Source of the DNA: Candidatus Pacearchaeota archaeon
GTDB taxonomy: Archaea > Nanobdellota > Nanobdellia > Pacearchaeales > GW2011-AR1
Assembly: GCA_018303895.1 (NCBI GenBank)
Contig: JAGVXJ010000075.1
Location: forward strand, 1-16,194
Direction: 5' to 3'
Length of the DNA stretch: 16,194 nucleotides
Under the pieces are notes generated by a model. It saw nothing but the letters and a program-made list of their open reading frames with translations, had not been told where the DNA came from and did not search any database. The position numbers and the translations under genes were made by a program. Positions 1 to 6,202 of this stretch are shown here, piece after piece. How positions within the stretch are numbered: position 1 is the stretch's first letter; each line of letters starts with the position of its first letter.

Positions 1-314
1 ATATATCCCCTTTCTCCAGGACTGAGGCTGTCAATTGGAACAATATCATATGTAGAAAATCCTTTTCCGACGACAAATGCCGACGTATTGTTTATCGTTT
101 CATTCTTTAAATTTACAATCTGTATACTGAACTGTGTATCTCCCAAGTTGAAATCTTTAGGGATAAAATTTTTTAGTTCAATGTCTGGAATTACACTCGT
201 AAAATTCGTTTCATTAGCAGAAGTTTGGTTTTCGGTAATAATTTCCTGCGCAAGCGCAAAACTGCAGAACACCAAAATAAAAACAAAACCCAAAAATACA
301 AAATTCTTTTTCAT
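1..314 (-). CDS. Secreted, sequon-rich protein (N-terminal part, runs off left edge)
   Basis: The reading frame is open from an ATG at 314 to the window edge, giving 104 complete codons without a stop. Residues 1-22 form a Sec signal peptide: MKK, then a hydrophobic core (FVFLGFVFILVFCSFALA) ending in an ALA-Q site typical of signal peptidase I. The mature part begins QEIITENQTSANETNFTS and has six N-X-S/T sequons in the visible stretch, suggesting an N-glycosylated exported protein. The visible region reads like a beta-sandwich (CARDB/Ig-like) extracellular domain, but that is an impression only. A TATA box lies 25.5 bp upstream of the ATG. Function unknown; an envelope or filament-associated role is possible given the pilus locus nearby, but no direct link is shown. 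Confidence 0.8.
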   Translation of the reverse strand, partial: MKKNFVFLGFVFILVFCSFALAQEIITENQTSANETNFTSVIPDIELKNFIPKDFNLGDTQFSIQIVNLKNETINNTSAFVVGKGFSTYDIVPIDSLSPGERGY

Positions 315-335
315 AAAATAATTAAAAAATATTTC

Positions 336-343
336 TTAATAAA
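336..343 (-). promoter_or_regulatory. TATA box for the secreted protein gene
   Basis: TTTATTAA on the minus strand is centred 25.5 bp upstream of the ATG at 314, so transcription should begin at or next to the start codon (leaderless). Confidence 0.55.
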
Positions 344-376
344 CCTATCGAGAAAGATTAGATTTCAAATATAAAT

Positions 377-1207
377 TTAATCCGTTTTTATTTGTCCCGC
401 TATTTTCTTATACATATCAAGTTTTGCAAGAACTTGATTTGCCATCTCGTCCATATATGCTTTTCCAACTTTTACAAAATCTCCAGCATAACTTTGGACA
501 ATATTGCCTAATTTTTCTGTGTTTACCCCAAATTGGTTTAAATCATCATCAAATTTTTCTTCTAGAATTATTGGAATTAGAATACTATAAGGTAAACTAT
601 CAAGAGCATTCATCTTCGTAGATGTTTTCCTCAAATTTTCTGCTGCCTCAACTGCACTTTTTTCGTACCCTTCAAAAGAGCCATAGGCTTTTTCAATAAC
701 ACCCAGCATATCTTTTTTTGATTTCAAAACTGCATCTGGTGATTTATTATTTTCTTGGCAATATTCAGCCAAACTACTTGGAACTTTGCCGATCAATTTC
801 AAATTCCTTAACATTTCTTCAGTATCTTTTCCTTCAATTGTATTTTTGCTCTTACTAATTAACAAATCTACCAATGTTTTGCCTTCTCCCATCTCACTTC
901 TAACTATTTCCTTAACAACCTGAGAATTCAAAACCTCATTTGCTTGTTCCCAAAAAGTATAAACTCCATCATGCACAAAGTTCAAAAGTCCGGCGAATAA
1001 ACAAGGTGTAGAACTAAATTCCAAATCATTCCCCACTCTCTTTAATGTCTTAATATAAATTTTTACCGAATCTTTTGCGTATTCTCTTCTCAATGCTTCC
1101 CGAGCCTCTTGAATTGGTGTCTTAGGAGCGTCCTGCCTTTTCGAACCACCAAGCACCTCAATCAATTTTTTGAGTGAATCCAACTCTCCAAACCCTGTTT
1201 CTGCCAT
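377..1207 (-). CDS. Hypothetical helical cytoplasmic protein
   Basis: 276 aa beginning MAETGFGELDSLKKLIEVLG. No signal peptide or membrane segment is seen, and composition is rich in charged, helix-forming residues throughout. I do not recognise a family. Two upstream in-frame ATGs (1219 and 1258) exist, but a TATA box at 1232-1239 lies inside the longer reading frame and points to transcription starting near 1210. That supports the ATG at 1207 and excludes the one at 1258. The next upstream gene on the same strand ends about 220 bp away, so this is probably a single-gene transcript. It could be a structural or nucleic-acid-associated protein; nothing in the sequence decides this. Confidence 0.75.
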   Translation of the reverse strand: MAETGFGELDSLKKLIEVLGGSKRQDAPKTPIQEAREALRREYAKDSVKIYIKTLKRVGNDLEFSSTPCLFAGLLNFVHDGVYTFWEQANEVLNSQVVKEIVRSEMGEGKTLVDLLISKSKNTIEGKDTEEMLRNLKLIGKVPSSLAEYCQENNKSPDAVLKSKKDMLGVIEKAYGSFEGYEKSAVEAAENLRKTSTKMNALDSLPYSILIPIILEEKFDDDLNQFGVNTEKLGNIVQSYAGDFVKVGKAYMDEMANQVLAKLDMYKKIAGQIKTD

Positions 1208-1231
1208 GTTAGTTTCCATAGTTTTTTTTGG

Positions 1232-1239
1232 TTTATAAA
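1232..1239 (-). promoter_or_regulatory. TATA box for the 276-aa hypothetical gene
   Basis: TTTATAAA is centred 28.5 bp from the ATG at 1207 but only 16.5 bp from the ATG at 1219. It therefore decides the start in favour of 1207. Confidence 0.5.
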
Positions 1240-1282
1240 GATTTATATTATTTTTCATTGTCTTTTTTCCTAGATTTCTAAG

Positions 1283-1425
1283 ACATGCTCTATGTGAGCG
1301 ACCGCGTCGGCGAACATCTAATGAATGAAAACTTTAATCTCTTTTTTGTTCTTTCATGCGAAGTGTTCGGTTCAGTGCAAAAAGAACGACGAACATCCGC
1401 AACGAAGTGAGGACCGCTACACGTT
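1283..1425. other. GC-richer intergenic block with repeated words
   Basis: This non-coding stretch between two minus-strand genes is visibly richer in G+C than its surroundings. Words recur in permuted order: CGAACATC at 1311 and 1390, CGAAGTG at 1359 and 1403, and GTGAG followed by GACCGC at 1294 and 1407 (one extra C in the first). An inverted pair GTTCTTT/AAAGAAC (1348-1354 and 1381-1387) could fold around an inner CGAA-GTG-TTCG hairpin. It may be a decayed repeat element or a structured RNA; no tRNA fold or protein was found. Confidence 0.4.
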
Positions 1426-1446
1426 TTTCTAAATCTCAAAAACGTG
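1420..1446 (-). terminator. Stem-loop across the stop codon of the DUF167-like gene
   Basis: CACGTTTTT and AAAAACGTG form a perfect 9-bp inverted repeat around a 9-nt loop that contains the stop codon (1429-1431). A U-rich arm followed by unpaired sequence could act as a transcript end or a protective 3' structure. No long U-run follows, so the terminator call is weak. Confidence 0.35.
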
Positions 1447-1653
1447 CTCTTCCAATATTCCGTCAGTTTTCTTTCCCAAATATTTTATGTTTTTCGGGTC
1501 AGAACCAATATGCCTCGAAATTATCGACGTGAAAAAAGCCATTGCATTCGGGTCGTCTTTCTGGCACGTCATATAAACCAAAAATCTTCCTCCACCAAAA
1601 GTCTCAATCTTTTCTATACTTGCTCCAAATTTTATCTTAACATAAATCTTCAT
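1429..1653 (-). CDS. DUF167 / UPF0235 (YggU-like) protein
   Basis: 74 aa. The layout matches the small alpha/beta DUF167 fold: an N-terminal strand with Lys-rich alternation (MKIYVKIKFGASIEKIE), a strand (GGGRFLVYMT), then a helix and a final segment ending in GKKTDGILEEHVFEI, where the family usually has G-x-x-S-R-x-K. The usual P-x-x-G-x-A-N core is only loosely kept (KDDPNAMA), so this is a divergent member. The biochemical role of the family is not established. The ATG at 1653 is preferred over 1662 because a TATA box lies exactly 25.5 bp upstream of it. Its stop codon sits in a stem-loop. Confidence 0.65.
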   Translation of the reverse strand: MKIYVKIKFGASIEKIETFGGGRFLVYMTCQKDDPNAMAFFTSIISRHIGSDPKNIKYLGKKTDGILEEHVFEI

Positions 1654-1673
1654 AATTAACAATGAAACTCTTT

Positions 1674-1683
1674 CTTTTTATAG
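1674..1683 (-). promoter_or_regulatory. TATA box for the DUF167-like gene
   Basis: CTATAAAAAG on the minus strand is centred 25.5 bp upstream of the ATG at 1653. It forms one half of a divergent promoter region. Confidence 0.6.
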
Positions 1684-1700
1684 ATTGCTGTTGTTCGTAA

Positions 1701-1711
1701 TATATTTAAAC
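1701..1711 (+). promoter_or_regulatory. TATA box for the DUF4239-like gene
   Basis: TATATTTAAAC is centred about 25 bp upstream of the ATG at 1732. This favours that start over the overlapping out-of-frame ATG at 1728. Confidence 0.55.
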
Positions 1712-1731
1712 TTCTTTTTATTGTGTCATGA

Positions 1732-2580
1732 ATGAGGTTTATAAAAAAGAGATTAAAACGAATCGTTTTTTATGCCCTCGTTTTGGTTGTTCTTATCGTT
1801 CTTCTTTTTTTAATTCCAGCAAATTTTATGCAGTCAGATATATCCAACCTTTTTACTGCGACAACAGTTGTTTGGGCGATTATCGTCGGATTTTTCATGG
1901 CGGCTGCTTTAGCCAATTATTCAACTCTTCAATCTTTAATTTCTTCGGAAACTGCTGGATTAATTTCTTTAAGTTATTTTGTAAAGTTTATTGACCCCCT
2001 CTTAAGTAAAAAAGTTAATGAGGAAATAGATAATTATGTAATTCGAGCATTTGATTTTGAATTATCTGATTATATTGATAAAACCAGGGCTGATTTTGAC
2101 AATATTCTTAAGGCCGCGTATGAAACAAAAAATAAAAACACTGGTCTTTTTTCTGAAATGGTTTCTTCGATAAGAGATTTAATAAAATGTCGACAAGAAA
2201 TCTCTCTTGCGGGAAGAAAATTAATGAGCTTATCCAGTTGGGTGGTAATTTCTATTTTAACAATGATTAACATTTCCTTGCTTTACTCAATAAGAAGCTT
2301 AGAAATAATTTCTTCAGTATTTACTATTGTAATTTCTCTTTCGATGATAATTATTTTGTTTTTGTTAAAAGATATTGATAGTAACACTTTTGCTGAGGAG
2401 AAATTAGCATTTGACATTTACCAGGAAATTTTTAGAGAAATAGGTAAACTTCCTTATTATCCAGAAATCTCAATTGATAAAGGAAGAATTCAAATACCTT
2501 CAGGCCAAAAAGTTCGTATAGGAAAATACAAAAACTTTCCAGAATCCTTAGAAAAAACAATAGTTCTTAAGCAGTTCTAA
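1732..2580 (+). CDS. Four-TM membrane protein, DUF4239 (bestrophin-like) type
   Basis: 282 aa. A basic N-terminus (MRFIKKRLKR) precedes TM1 at about residues 11-30 and TM2 at about 43-62. A cytosolic region follows, carrying S-x-E-T-A-G-L and a later RQEISLAGRKL segment, then TM3 (about 168-187), TM4 (about 190-211) and a soluble tail. This two-plus-two layout with a conserved Glu after TM2 and an Arg-rich helix before TM3 is what DUF4239 proteins show. They are regarded as distant relatives of bestrophin channels, but function in archaea is untested. Family assignment is from pattern only. The 3' end overlaps the convergent neighbour by 14 bp. Confidence 0.75.
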   Translation: MRFIKKRLKRIVFYALVLVVLIVLLFLIPANFMQSDISNLFTATTVVWAIIVGFFMAAALANYSTLQSLISSETAGLISLSYFVKFIDPLLSKKVNEEIDNYVIRAFDFELSDYIDKTRADFDNILKAAYETKNKNTGLFSEMVSSIRDLIKCRQEISLAGRKLMSLSSWVVISILTMINISLLYSIRSLEIISSVFTIVISLSMIIILFLLKDIDSNTFAEEKLAFDIYQEIFREIGKLPYYPEISIDKGRIQIPSGQKVRIGKYKNFPESLEKTIVLKQF

Positions 2581-2842
2581 ACTTTTGTTTGTGATTCCTT
2601 AGAAACATAAATGGAATTTTTAATTTTACTTCTGGCTTATTGCTGACAACTGCTTTGGCTATTCTTTTTTCTATGTCTGAAGGATCAGAAATTTCTCTCA
2701 CTGAATTTATCTCTCCCGAATTTATTTCCTTCAGCGTTATATATCCATCTATTAAAAAGTTTATGTTATAAAACGTTTCTCGGTAAATAACTCCTCTTGA
2801 TCCTTGATTGTTATAAATTGCATATACAATTTTTCCTTCCAA
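2567..2842 (-). CDS. Hypothetical 91-aa protein (TTG start)
   Basis: 91 aa with no signal peptide or membrane segment; beta-rich N-terminal half (KIVYAIYNNQGSRGVIYRET) and a basic C-terminus ending in KIPFMFLRNHKQKFRTA. Not recognised. There is no in-frame ATG near the beginning and an in-frame TAG stands 5 codons upstream, so TTG at 2842 is the only sensible start. The palindromic TATA box at 2877-2886 would give a leader of about 13 nt. The gene is convergent with, and overlaps by 14 bp, the DUF4239-like gene. Confidence 0.55.
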   Translation of the reverse strand: MEGKIVYAIYNNQGSRGVIYRETFYNINFLIDGYITLKEINSGEINSVREISDPSDIEKRIAKAVVSNKPEVKLKIPFMFLRNHKQKFRTA

Positions 2843-2876
2843 CTGTTTTAAATTCTACTATGGTAGTAAAAAGAAA

Positions 2877-2886
2877 GTTTATAAAC
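2877..2886. promoter_or_regulatory. Palindromic TATA box shared by a divergent gene pair
   Basis: GTTTATAAAC is a perfect palindrome. It is centred 25.5 bp upstream of the ATG at 2907 (plus strand) and 39 bp from the TTG at 2842 (minus strand), so one TBP site could serve both directions. Confidence 0.5.
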
Positions 2887-2906
2887 AGGTTCACTCCTAG
2901 AAAATT

Positions 2907-3287
2907 ATGGAAAAAGGATATAATCTAAGTGGTCATCATCTGTGGATTTTAAAAGAGTATGCTGGCAGTAATAATGAGATTAAAAAATTAATTCTTGGGG
3001 TCACTTTACGGAAGTATGGTTCAGAATGCACTAATAAAATGAAAGAAATTTTTGAAAGAATAATTTTTTTTGGCAGAGGCTCTGCATTGGTTAAAATTGT
3101 TTCTGATTTTGACGACATTTGTAGCCATTGTCCCTTTAATGCTCGGGATTATTGCAAATTGGATGTGGAAAATGGAATGACTAGAGAAAAGAGAATGGAC
3201 ATTGATAAAGAATCTGCAACCCACTTTGGATTGGAATTAAACAAAACATATTCTTTGAATGAACTGATAACTATTTTAAAATTCTAA
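2907..3287 (+). CDS. DUF1284 family protein
   Basis: 126 aa. The family hallmark of an N-terminal L-x-GHHL motif is present at residues 7-12 (LSGHHL). A mid-protein helix (NKMKEIFERI) and a strand lead to the second hallmark, a D-D-I-C-x-x-C-P motif (residues 69-76, DDICSHCP) followed by another Cys (DYCKLD). The His pair and Cys cluster suggest a metal or Fe-S site; the family's biochemical role is not established. The start is supported by a TATA box 25.5 bp upstream. The 3' end overlaps the archease gene by 4 bp, tail to tail. Confidence 0.8.
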   Translation: MEKGYNLSGHHLWILKEYAGSNNEIKKLILGVTLRKYGSECTNKMKEIFERIIFFGRGSALVKIVSDFDDICSHCPFNARDYCKLDVENGMTREKRMDIDKESATHFGLELNKTYSLNELITILKF

Positions 3288-3703
3288 ACATCCAATACAA
3301 CCTGTGCAATCCAGTTTCCACTTTCTTCTTTGATAAACATTTCGTTATAAGTTATTGCCTTGACTTGATTTGTAACTTTTTTGTCCGAAATCTCTTCACC
3401 CGAAACTTCAGCAACAAGCTTGTTTTTTTCAATCTTAATTTTTTTAACTTCAGAAACAAGAAAATTCTCCGAATCAAATAAATAGATAAATTCTTCGAGA
3501 AAATTATAAAGAAGACTTTCTGCGTCGTTTCCTGAAACCCGTATTTTTTTCACAATTTCTTTCTTCGCTTTTTTTCTCTTTTCGTTTAGCATTCCCGAAA
3601 TCAAAGCATAAACTGAATTTTCAAAAACTTCCTCAATCGATTTTCCAAACGCTTGAAATTTTATATCTGCTGTGTGGGGTATAAACTTAAATTTTTTATT
3701 CAT
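3284..3703 (-). CDS. Archease
   Basis: 139 aa, the usual archease length. It has the N-terminal PHTADIKFQAFG motif (residues 9-20), which supplies an Asp (D13) of the metal site, and the C-terminal IAQVVLDV end, whose penultimate Asp (D138) completes it. In between lies the typical acidic helix LLYNFLEEFIYLFD. Archease promotes guanylylation and turnover of the RNA ligase RtcB, which joins tRNA halves after intron removal in archaea. RtcB itself is not in the window. The gene has its own TATA-like box overlapping the stop codon of the upstream gene, 22 bp away, so it may be transcribed both alone and by read-through. Confidence 0.93.
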   Translation of the reverse strand: MNKKFKFIPHTADIKFQAFGKSIEEVFENSVYALISGMLNEKRKKAKKEIVKKIRVSGNDAESLLYNFLEEFIYLFDSENFLVSEVKKIKIEKNKLVAEVSGEEISDKKVTNQVKAITYNEMFIKEESGNWIAQVVLDV

Positions 3704-3724
3704 AATTTATCTAAGAAGAAAGAG

Positions 3725-3730
3725 TTTAAA
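3725..3730 (-). promoter_or_regulatory. TATA-like box for archease
   Basis: TTTAAA is centred about 24.5 bp upstream of the archease ATG (3703). It overlaps the stop codon of the 99-aa gene. Confidence 0.4.
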
Positions 3731-4025
3731 GACTTTTTTCAGACGGTATAAGTTCAATATAGAATTCGTCTTGTCCTTCATTTAATGCCGGAACAGTGCG
3801 GTATTTTACTTCCCAACCAGCTCGGTTGTAGATTTGTTTAAGTTCCTCAAAAATATCTGGATTTCTTTGGTGTAAATAAAAGTTTGATTCTCCCAAGGAA
3901 ATTGTTGAACCTTCAACCTTAAGTTGTTTGTCAATTTCAACTTCTAAACCATTCAAAACATCTCTTCTCCATAATTGTTGAGACCCATCAGACTTTTCCT
4001 TAACTTGTTGTGGCGTTAATACCAT
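3726..4025 (-). CDS. Hypothetical 99-aa protein
   Basis: 99 aa, soluble, beginning MVLTPQQVKEKSDGSQQLWR. A central strand-rich part (LKVEGSTISLGESNFYL) precedes a helix-strand unit (IFEELKQIYNRAGWEVKYRT) and an acidic end. The second half reads like a small alpha/beta domain of the kind where a helix ends in A-G-W-x-V. I do not recognise the family. The ATG at 4025 is exactly 25.5 bp from a TATA box; the ATG four nucleotides upstream is out of frame. Archease follows closely on the same strand. Confidence 0.65.
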   Translation of the reverse strand: MVLTPQQVKEKSDGSQQLWRRDVLNGLEVEIDKQLKVEGSTISLGESNFYLHQRNPDIFEELKQIYNRAGWEVKYRTVPALNEGQDEFYIELIPSEKSL

Positions 4026-4046
4026 TCATATTTTCAATCTATCCAA

Positions 4047-4056
4047 GTATATAATA
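4047..4056 (-). promoter_or_regulatory. TATA box for the 99-aa gene
   Basis: The minus strand reads ATTATATAC, centred about 25.5 bp from the ATG at 4025. Confidence 0.55.
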
Positions 4057-4077
4057 TTTATTGTTCTAGACAATAGT

Positions 4078-4533
4078 TTATTTTGTCCAGCAGAAAAGTT
4101 TAACCTGTCGAGGGTTGTATGTATTCGAATTTGCTGCAATTGGTGTGTCTTGTGAGTATATGTCTTTTTCCAAAGGCAAACCTTCAGGTCGAGGACAAAT
4201 CTTATCCAATGGGCATATTTTCGCAATACAATTAAGATAGTTTGGCGTCCTTCGGTTTATCGTTTCAATTAAATCTTTTGGAAAATCTTCCGAGCTTGAA
4301 TCAAGCCCATCACCGACGGGAAGTTCAAGAATCTCTTCTCTAAAAGTATCGTTCAAATTTATCTCGTCAAGAATTGAATTCTGGACGTCATAAACTCTTT
4401 GAGGAATTTCGGATTTATTCTGCACATTACCTTTTCCTATGAATATTAGAAGCACGCCAGTAATTAGCAAAATTGCTACAAATGCCTCTACAATCCTTAT
4501 CCACCCCAAATTATTTCTCGGAAAAAAATTCAT
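4078..4533 (-). CDS. Prepilin-like membrane-anchored protein
   Basis: 151 aa starting MNFFPRNNLG. A short polar leader ending in Gly10 is followed by WIRIVEAF and a hydrophobic helix (about residues 11-33, AFVAILLITGVLLIFIG), the layout of an archaeal type IV prepilin with a Glu (E16) soon after the presumed cleavage site. The remaining 115 residues are extracellular in character, with a Cys cluster (CIAKICPLDKICP) and a final Cys in the end KLFCWTK, suggesting disulfides. GTG at 4539 is in frame but less likely: both the TATA box (25.5 bp from 4533) and a GAGGTGA motif 3 nt upstream fit the ATG at 4533. Probably a minor pilin or pseudopilin of the locus upstream. Confidence 0.75.
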   Translation of the reverse strand: MNFFPRNNLGWIRIVEAFVAILLITGVLLIFIGKGNVQNKSEIPQRVYDVQNSILDEINLNDTFREEILELPVGDGLDSSSEDFPKDLIETINRRTPNYLNCIAKICPLDKICPRPEGLPLEKDIYSQDTPIAANSNTYNPRQVKLFCWTK

Positions 4534-4554
4534 TTTCACCTCTTTATTATTTTG

Positions 4555-4562
4555 TTTATTAA
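4555..4562 (-). promoter_or_regulatory. TATA box for the 151-aa prepilin-like gene
   Basis: TTAATAAA is centred 25.5 bp from the ATG at 4533. A second AT-rich box (about 4563-4572) would instead give a short leader carrying GAGGTGA, so the gene could use either start of transcription. Confidence 0.45.
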
Positions 4563-4581
4563 GTTTATATTATTTATGTTT

Positions 4582-4602
4582 AGAGAATTTTCAAAATTCT
4601 CT
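4582..4602 (-). terminator. Perfect 10-bp inverted repeat after a prepilin-like gene
   Basis: AGAGAATTTT and AAAATTCTCT flank a single central base and begin 5 nt past the stop codon at 4607. It lies between two prepilin-like genes. It may be a transcript end, a processing or stability stem, or a protein-binding palindrome; no U-run follows. Confidence 0.4.
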
Positions 4603-4606
4603 TTAG

Positions 4607-5332
4607 TCACCAAACTCTTATCCTCATAAAAAACGGAACAATTCGGGCTTGATTATTAAGATATTTTAATGGAATTTCTTCAGAGTAGACATTAGTTTTT
4701 AGATTATTTTCGGGGTATGGAAAATTAATTTCATCGGAAACAACAGATATATCAAACTCGCTATCTTTCGGAACTCGGAGATACTCTTTATTGGCTTCTT
4801 TATTTTCAACAGAATGATTCATAAAATAAATTATTTTATCCAACCCGAGATATTTTTCTTTTTGTGTTGCTCGAATTTCATAATCCAATTCTGTGAAGTC
4901 TACACAATTAGTCGGAGAAAATAATCCGCTAGAAAAATTTTGTTCTGAAATATAAATTTTATAAAATACTCCCGAATTTCCATCCCATTCAATCTTTAAT
5001 TGATTATTTTCAATATTAAATTCAACGGGATTTCCATCAATAGTTCTAACAAAAAAACTTTTTTCCGAAGGGTCTAAAATGATTTTGTTTAAATTAAATT
5101 TTAGACAATCAATTCCCGCTCCAGGATTTTCCTGTTTTTTCACTTCTATTATTACTGTAGTAAGATTCACATCAAAATAATTTATAATTTTATTTTTTAC
5201 TCCTTCTAGAATAACCTTCTTGTCACGTTCAAGCTTTATTGCCGGCTGAAGTGCTGCATAAATAAAAATAAGAAACAAAATAAATATCAAAAATGAAATA
5301 ACCATCCCAACATGAGAACCTCTTTTATTCAT
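4607..5332 (-). CDS. Prepilin-like surface protein
   Basis: 241 aa. The N-terminus MNKRG-SHVGMVISFLIFILF has the class III signal layout: basic leader, Gly at the cleavage point, then a hydrophobic helix (about residues 6-28) that stays in the filament or membrane. The rest is a long extracellular beta-rich region with two Cys (in GIDCLKF and PTNCVDF) and ends RIVPFFMRIRVW. It is longer than a typical major pilin, so a minor pilin or filament-associated subunit is more likely. It follows the T2SSF genes by 30 bp and has its own TATA box 25.5 bp upstream, so it can be expressed apart from them. Confidence 0.8.
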   Translation of the reverse strand: MNKRGSHVGMVISFLIFILFLIFIYAALQPAIKLERDKKVILEGVKNKIINYFDVNLTTVIIEVKKQENPGAGIDCLKFNLNKIILDPSEKSFFVRTIDGNPVEFNIENNQLKIEWDGNSGVFYKIYISEQNFSSGLFSPTNCVDFTELDYEIRATQKEKYLGLDKIIYFMNHSVENKEANKEYLRVPKDSEFDISVVSDEINFPYPENNLKTNVYSEEIPLKYLNNQARIVPFFMRIRVW

Positions 5333-5353
5333 CTTATTAATATGGACTTTTTG

Positions 5354-5361
5354 TTTATTAA
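5354..5361 (-). promoter_or_regulatory. TATA box for the 241-aa prepilin-like gene
   Basis: TTAATAAA is centred 25.5 bp upstream of the ATG at 5332, just past the end of the preceding T2SSF gene. Confidence 0.5.
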
Positions 5362-5362
5362 T

Positions 5363-6202
5363 CTATCCGACGATAAGTTTTATTATTGAGTACATTAAAA
5401 ATGCTGAGAACATAAGGATAAATGAATGTTTCATTCCAGCTTTTAATTTTCCTTCGCTTAATTGTCCGATAATTAATCCGCTAAAAAATCCCTGTATCAT
5501 CATTAAATAAAAAAATGCCGTAGATATTTCTGTACTATCTGCTGAAGTTCCACCAATTCCCAACCCCCCTGCTTGCCCCACCGTTCCAATATTTCCAATT
5601 CCAGAAATCATCGGCATAACTTTAAACTGCATTACTAAAATAATAATTAAAAATACAAAAAAGATTATATATCCCTGAACTACTAAAGTTGACATTGCCG
5701 CTTTTCTTTCTTTTTTCAATTTATCCGTCGAGCTCACAGAATTTGCAACTGCTTCAAGAATTTCCCCAATGTCTCCTCCGGCTTTTTCTGCTTGACCAAT
5801 AAGTGTTAGTGCTCTTGCAATCGTTTTATTATTCACATCATTTGAAAGAATTTGTATTGCCTCGCTCAACGGAATTCCAATTTGTATTTGGTTAGCAAGC
5901 TTTTGCACGTGCTGACTCAAACTTCCATAAGGTTTGTCTTTTACATTTATTATGCTTTTGCTTATTGGAAGTCCTGCCTTAACACTTTCAACTAAATTTC
6001 TTGTAAACTCAAGAAACATTTCTTCTCTTTCGGCGTTCTCTTTACTTTCCTTTATGCTTGAAAAAAGAAATGGAACCGATCCAATAACAATTCCCATTCC
6101 AATTATGAAAAAGAAAGCACTTTTGCCAATTAATAAAAGAGATAGAAGAATAATTCCTCCGGCAATTCCAAGTCCAATTTTTTCTATTTTTGTTATTTCC
6201 AT
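5363..6202 (-). CDS. Pilus assembly platform protein, T2SSF domain (TadC-like)
   Basis: 279 aa. Two close TM segments (about 9-26 and 28-48) precede a cytosolic T2SSF helix bundle (about 60-165). The bundle carries the family signatures: an acidic FLEFTRNLVESVKAGLPISKSI start, a GIPLSEAIQIL segment, and QAEKAGGDIGEILEAVA. Further TM segments follow at about 172-192, 228-246 and 260-278. A Gly-rich linker (about 201-218) is unusual. Such proteins form the inner-membrane base on which the ATPase acts to push pilin subunits into the filament. The gene abuts the preceding T2SSF gene (TAAATG), with GGAG inside that gene's end as ribosome binding site. Confidence 0.92.
   Translation of the reverse strand: MEITKIEKIGLGIAGGIILLSLLLIGKSAFFFIIGMGIVIGSVPFLFSSIKESKENAEREEMFLEFTRNLVESVKAGLPISKSIINVKDKPYGSLSQHVQKLANQIQIGIPLSEAIQILSNDVNNKTIARALTLIGQAEKAGGDIGEILEAVANSVSSTDKLKKERKAAMSTLVVQGYIIFFVFLIIILVMQFKVMPMISGIGNIGTVGQAGGLGIGGTSADSTEISTAFFYLMMIQGFFSGLIIGQLSEGKLKAGMKHSFILMFSAFLMYSIIKLIVG

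Noticed and set aside
88..321. Plus-strand frame of 77 codons at the left edge
   Set aside because: It is antisense to a frame with a clear signal peptide and promoter; its Ser/Phe/Lys-biased translation is typical of an opposite-strand shadow.
1283..1446. tRNA gene in the GC-rich spacer
   Set aside because: No cloverleaf could be drawn: no T-loop GTTCRANNC with matching stem and no acceptor pairing.
2801..2823. ATG at 2823 as start of an alternative minus-strand gene, 26.5 bp from TTTAAA at 2847
   Set aside because: That frame stops after 20 codons and is out of frame with the 91-aa protein.
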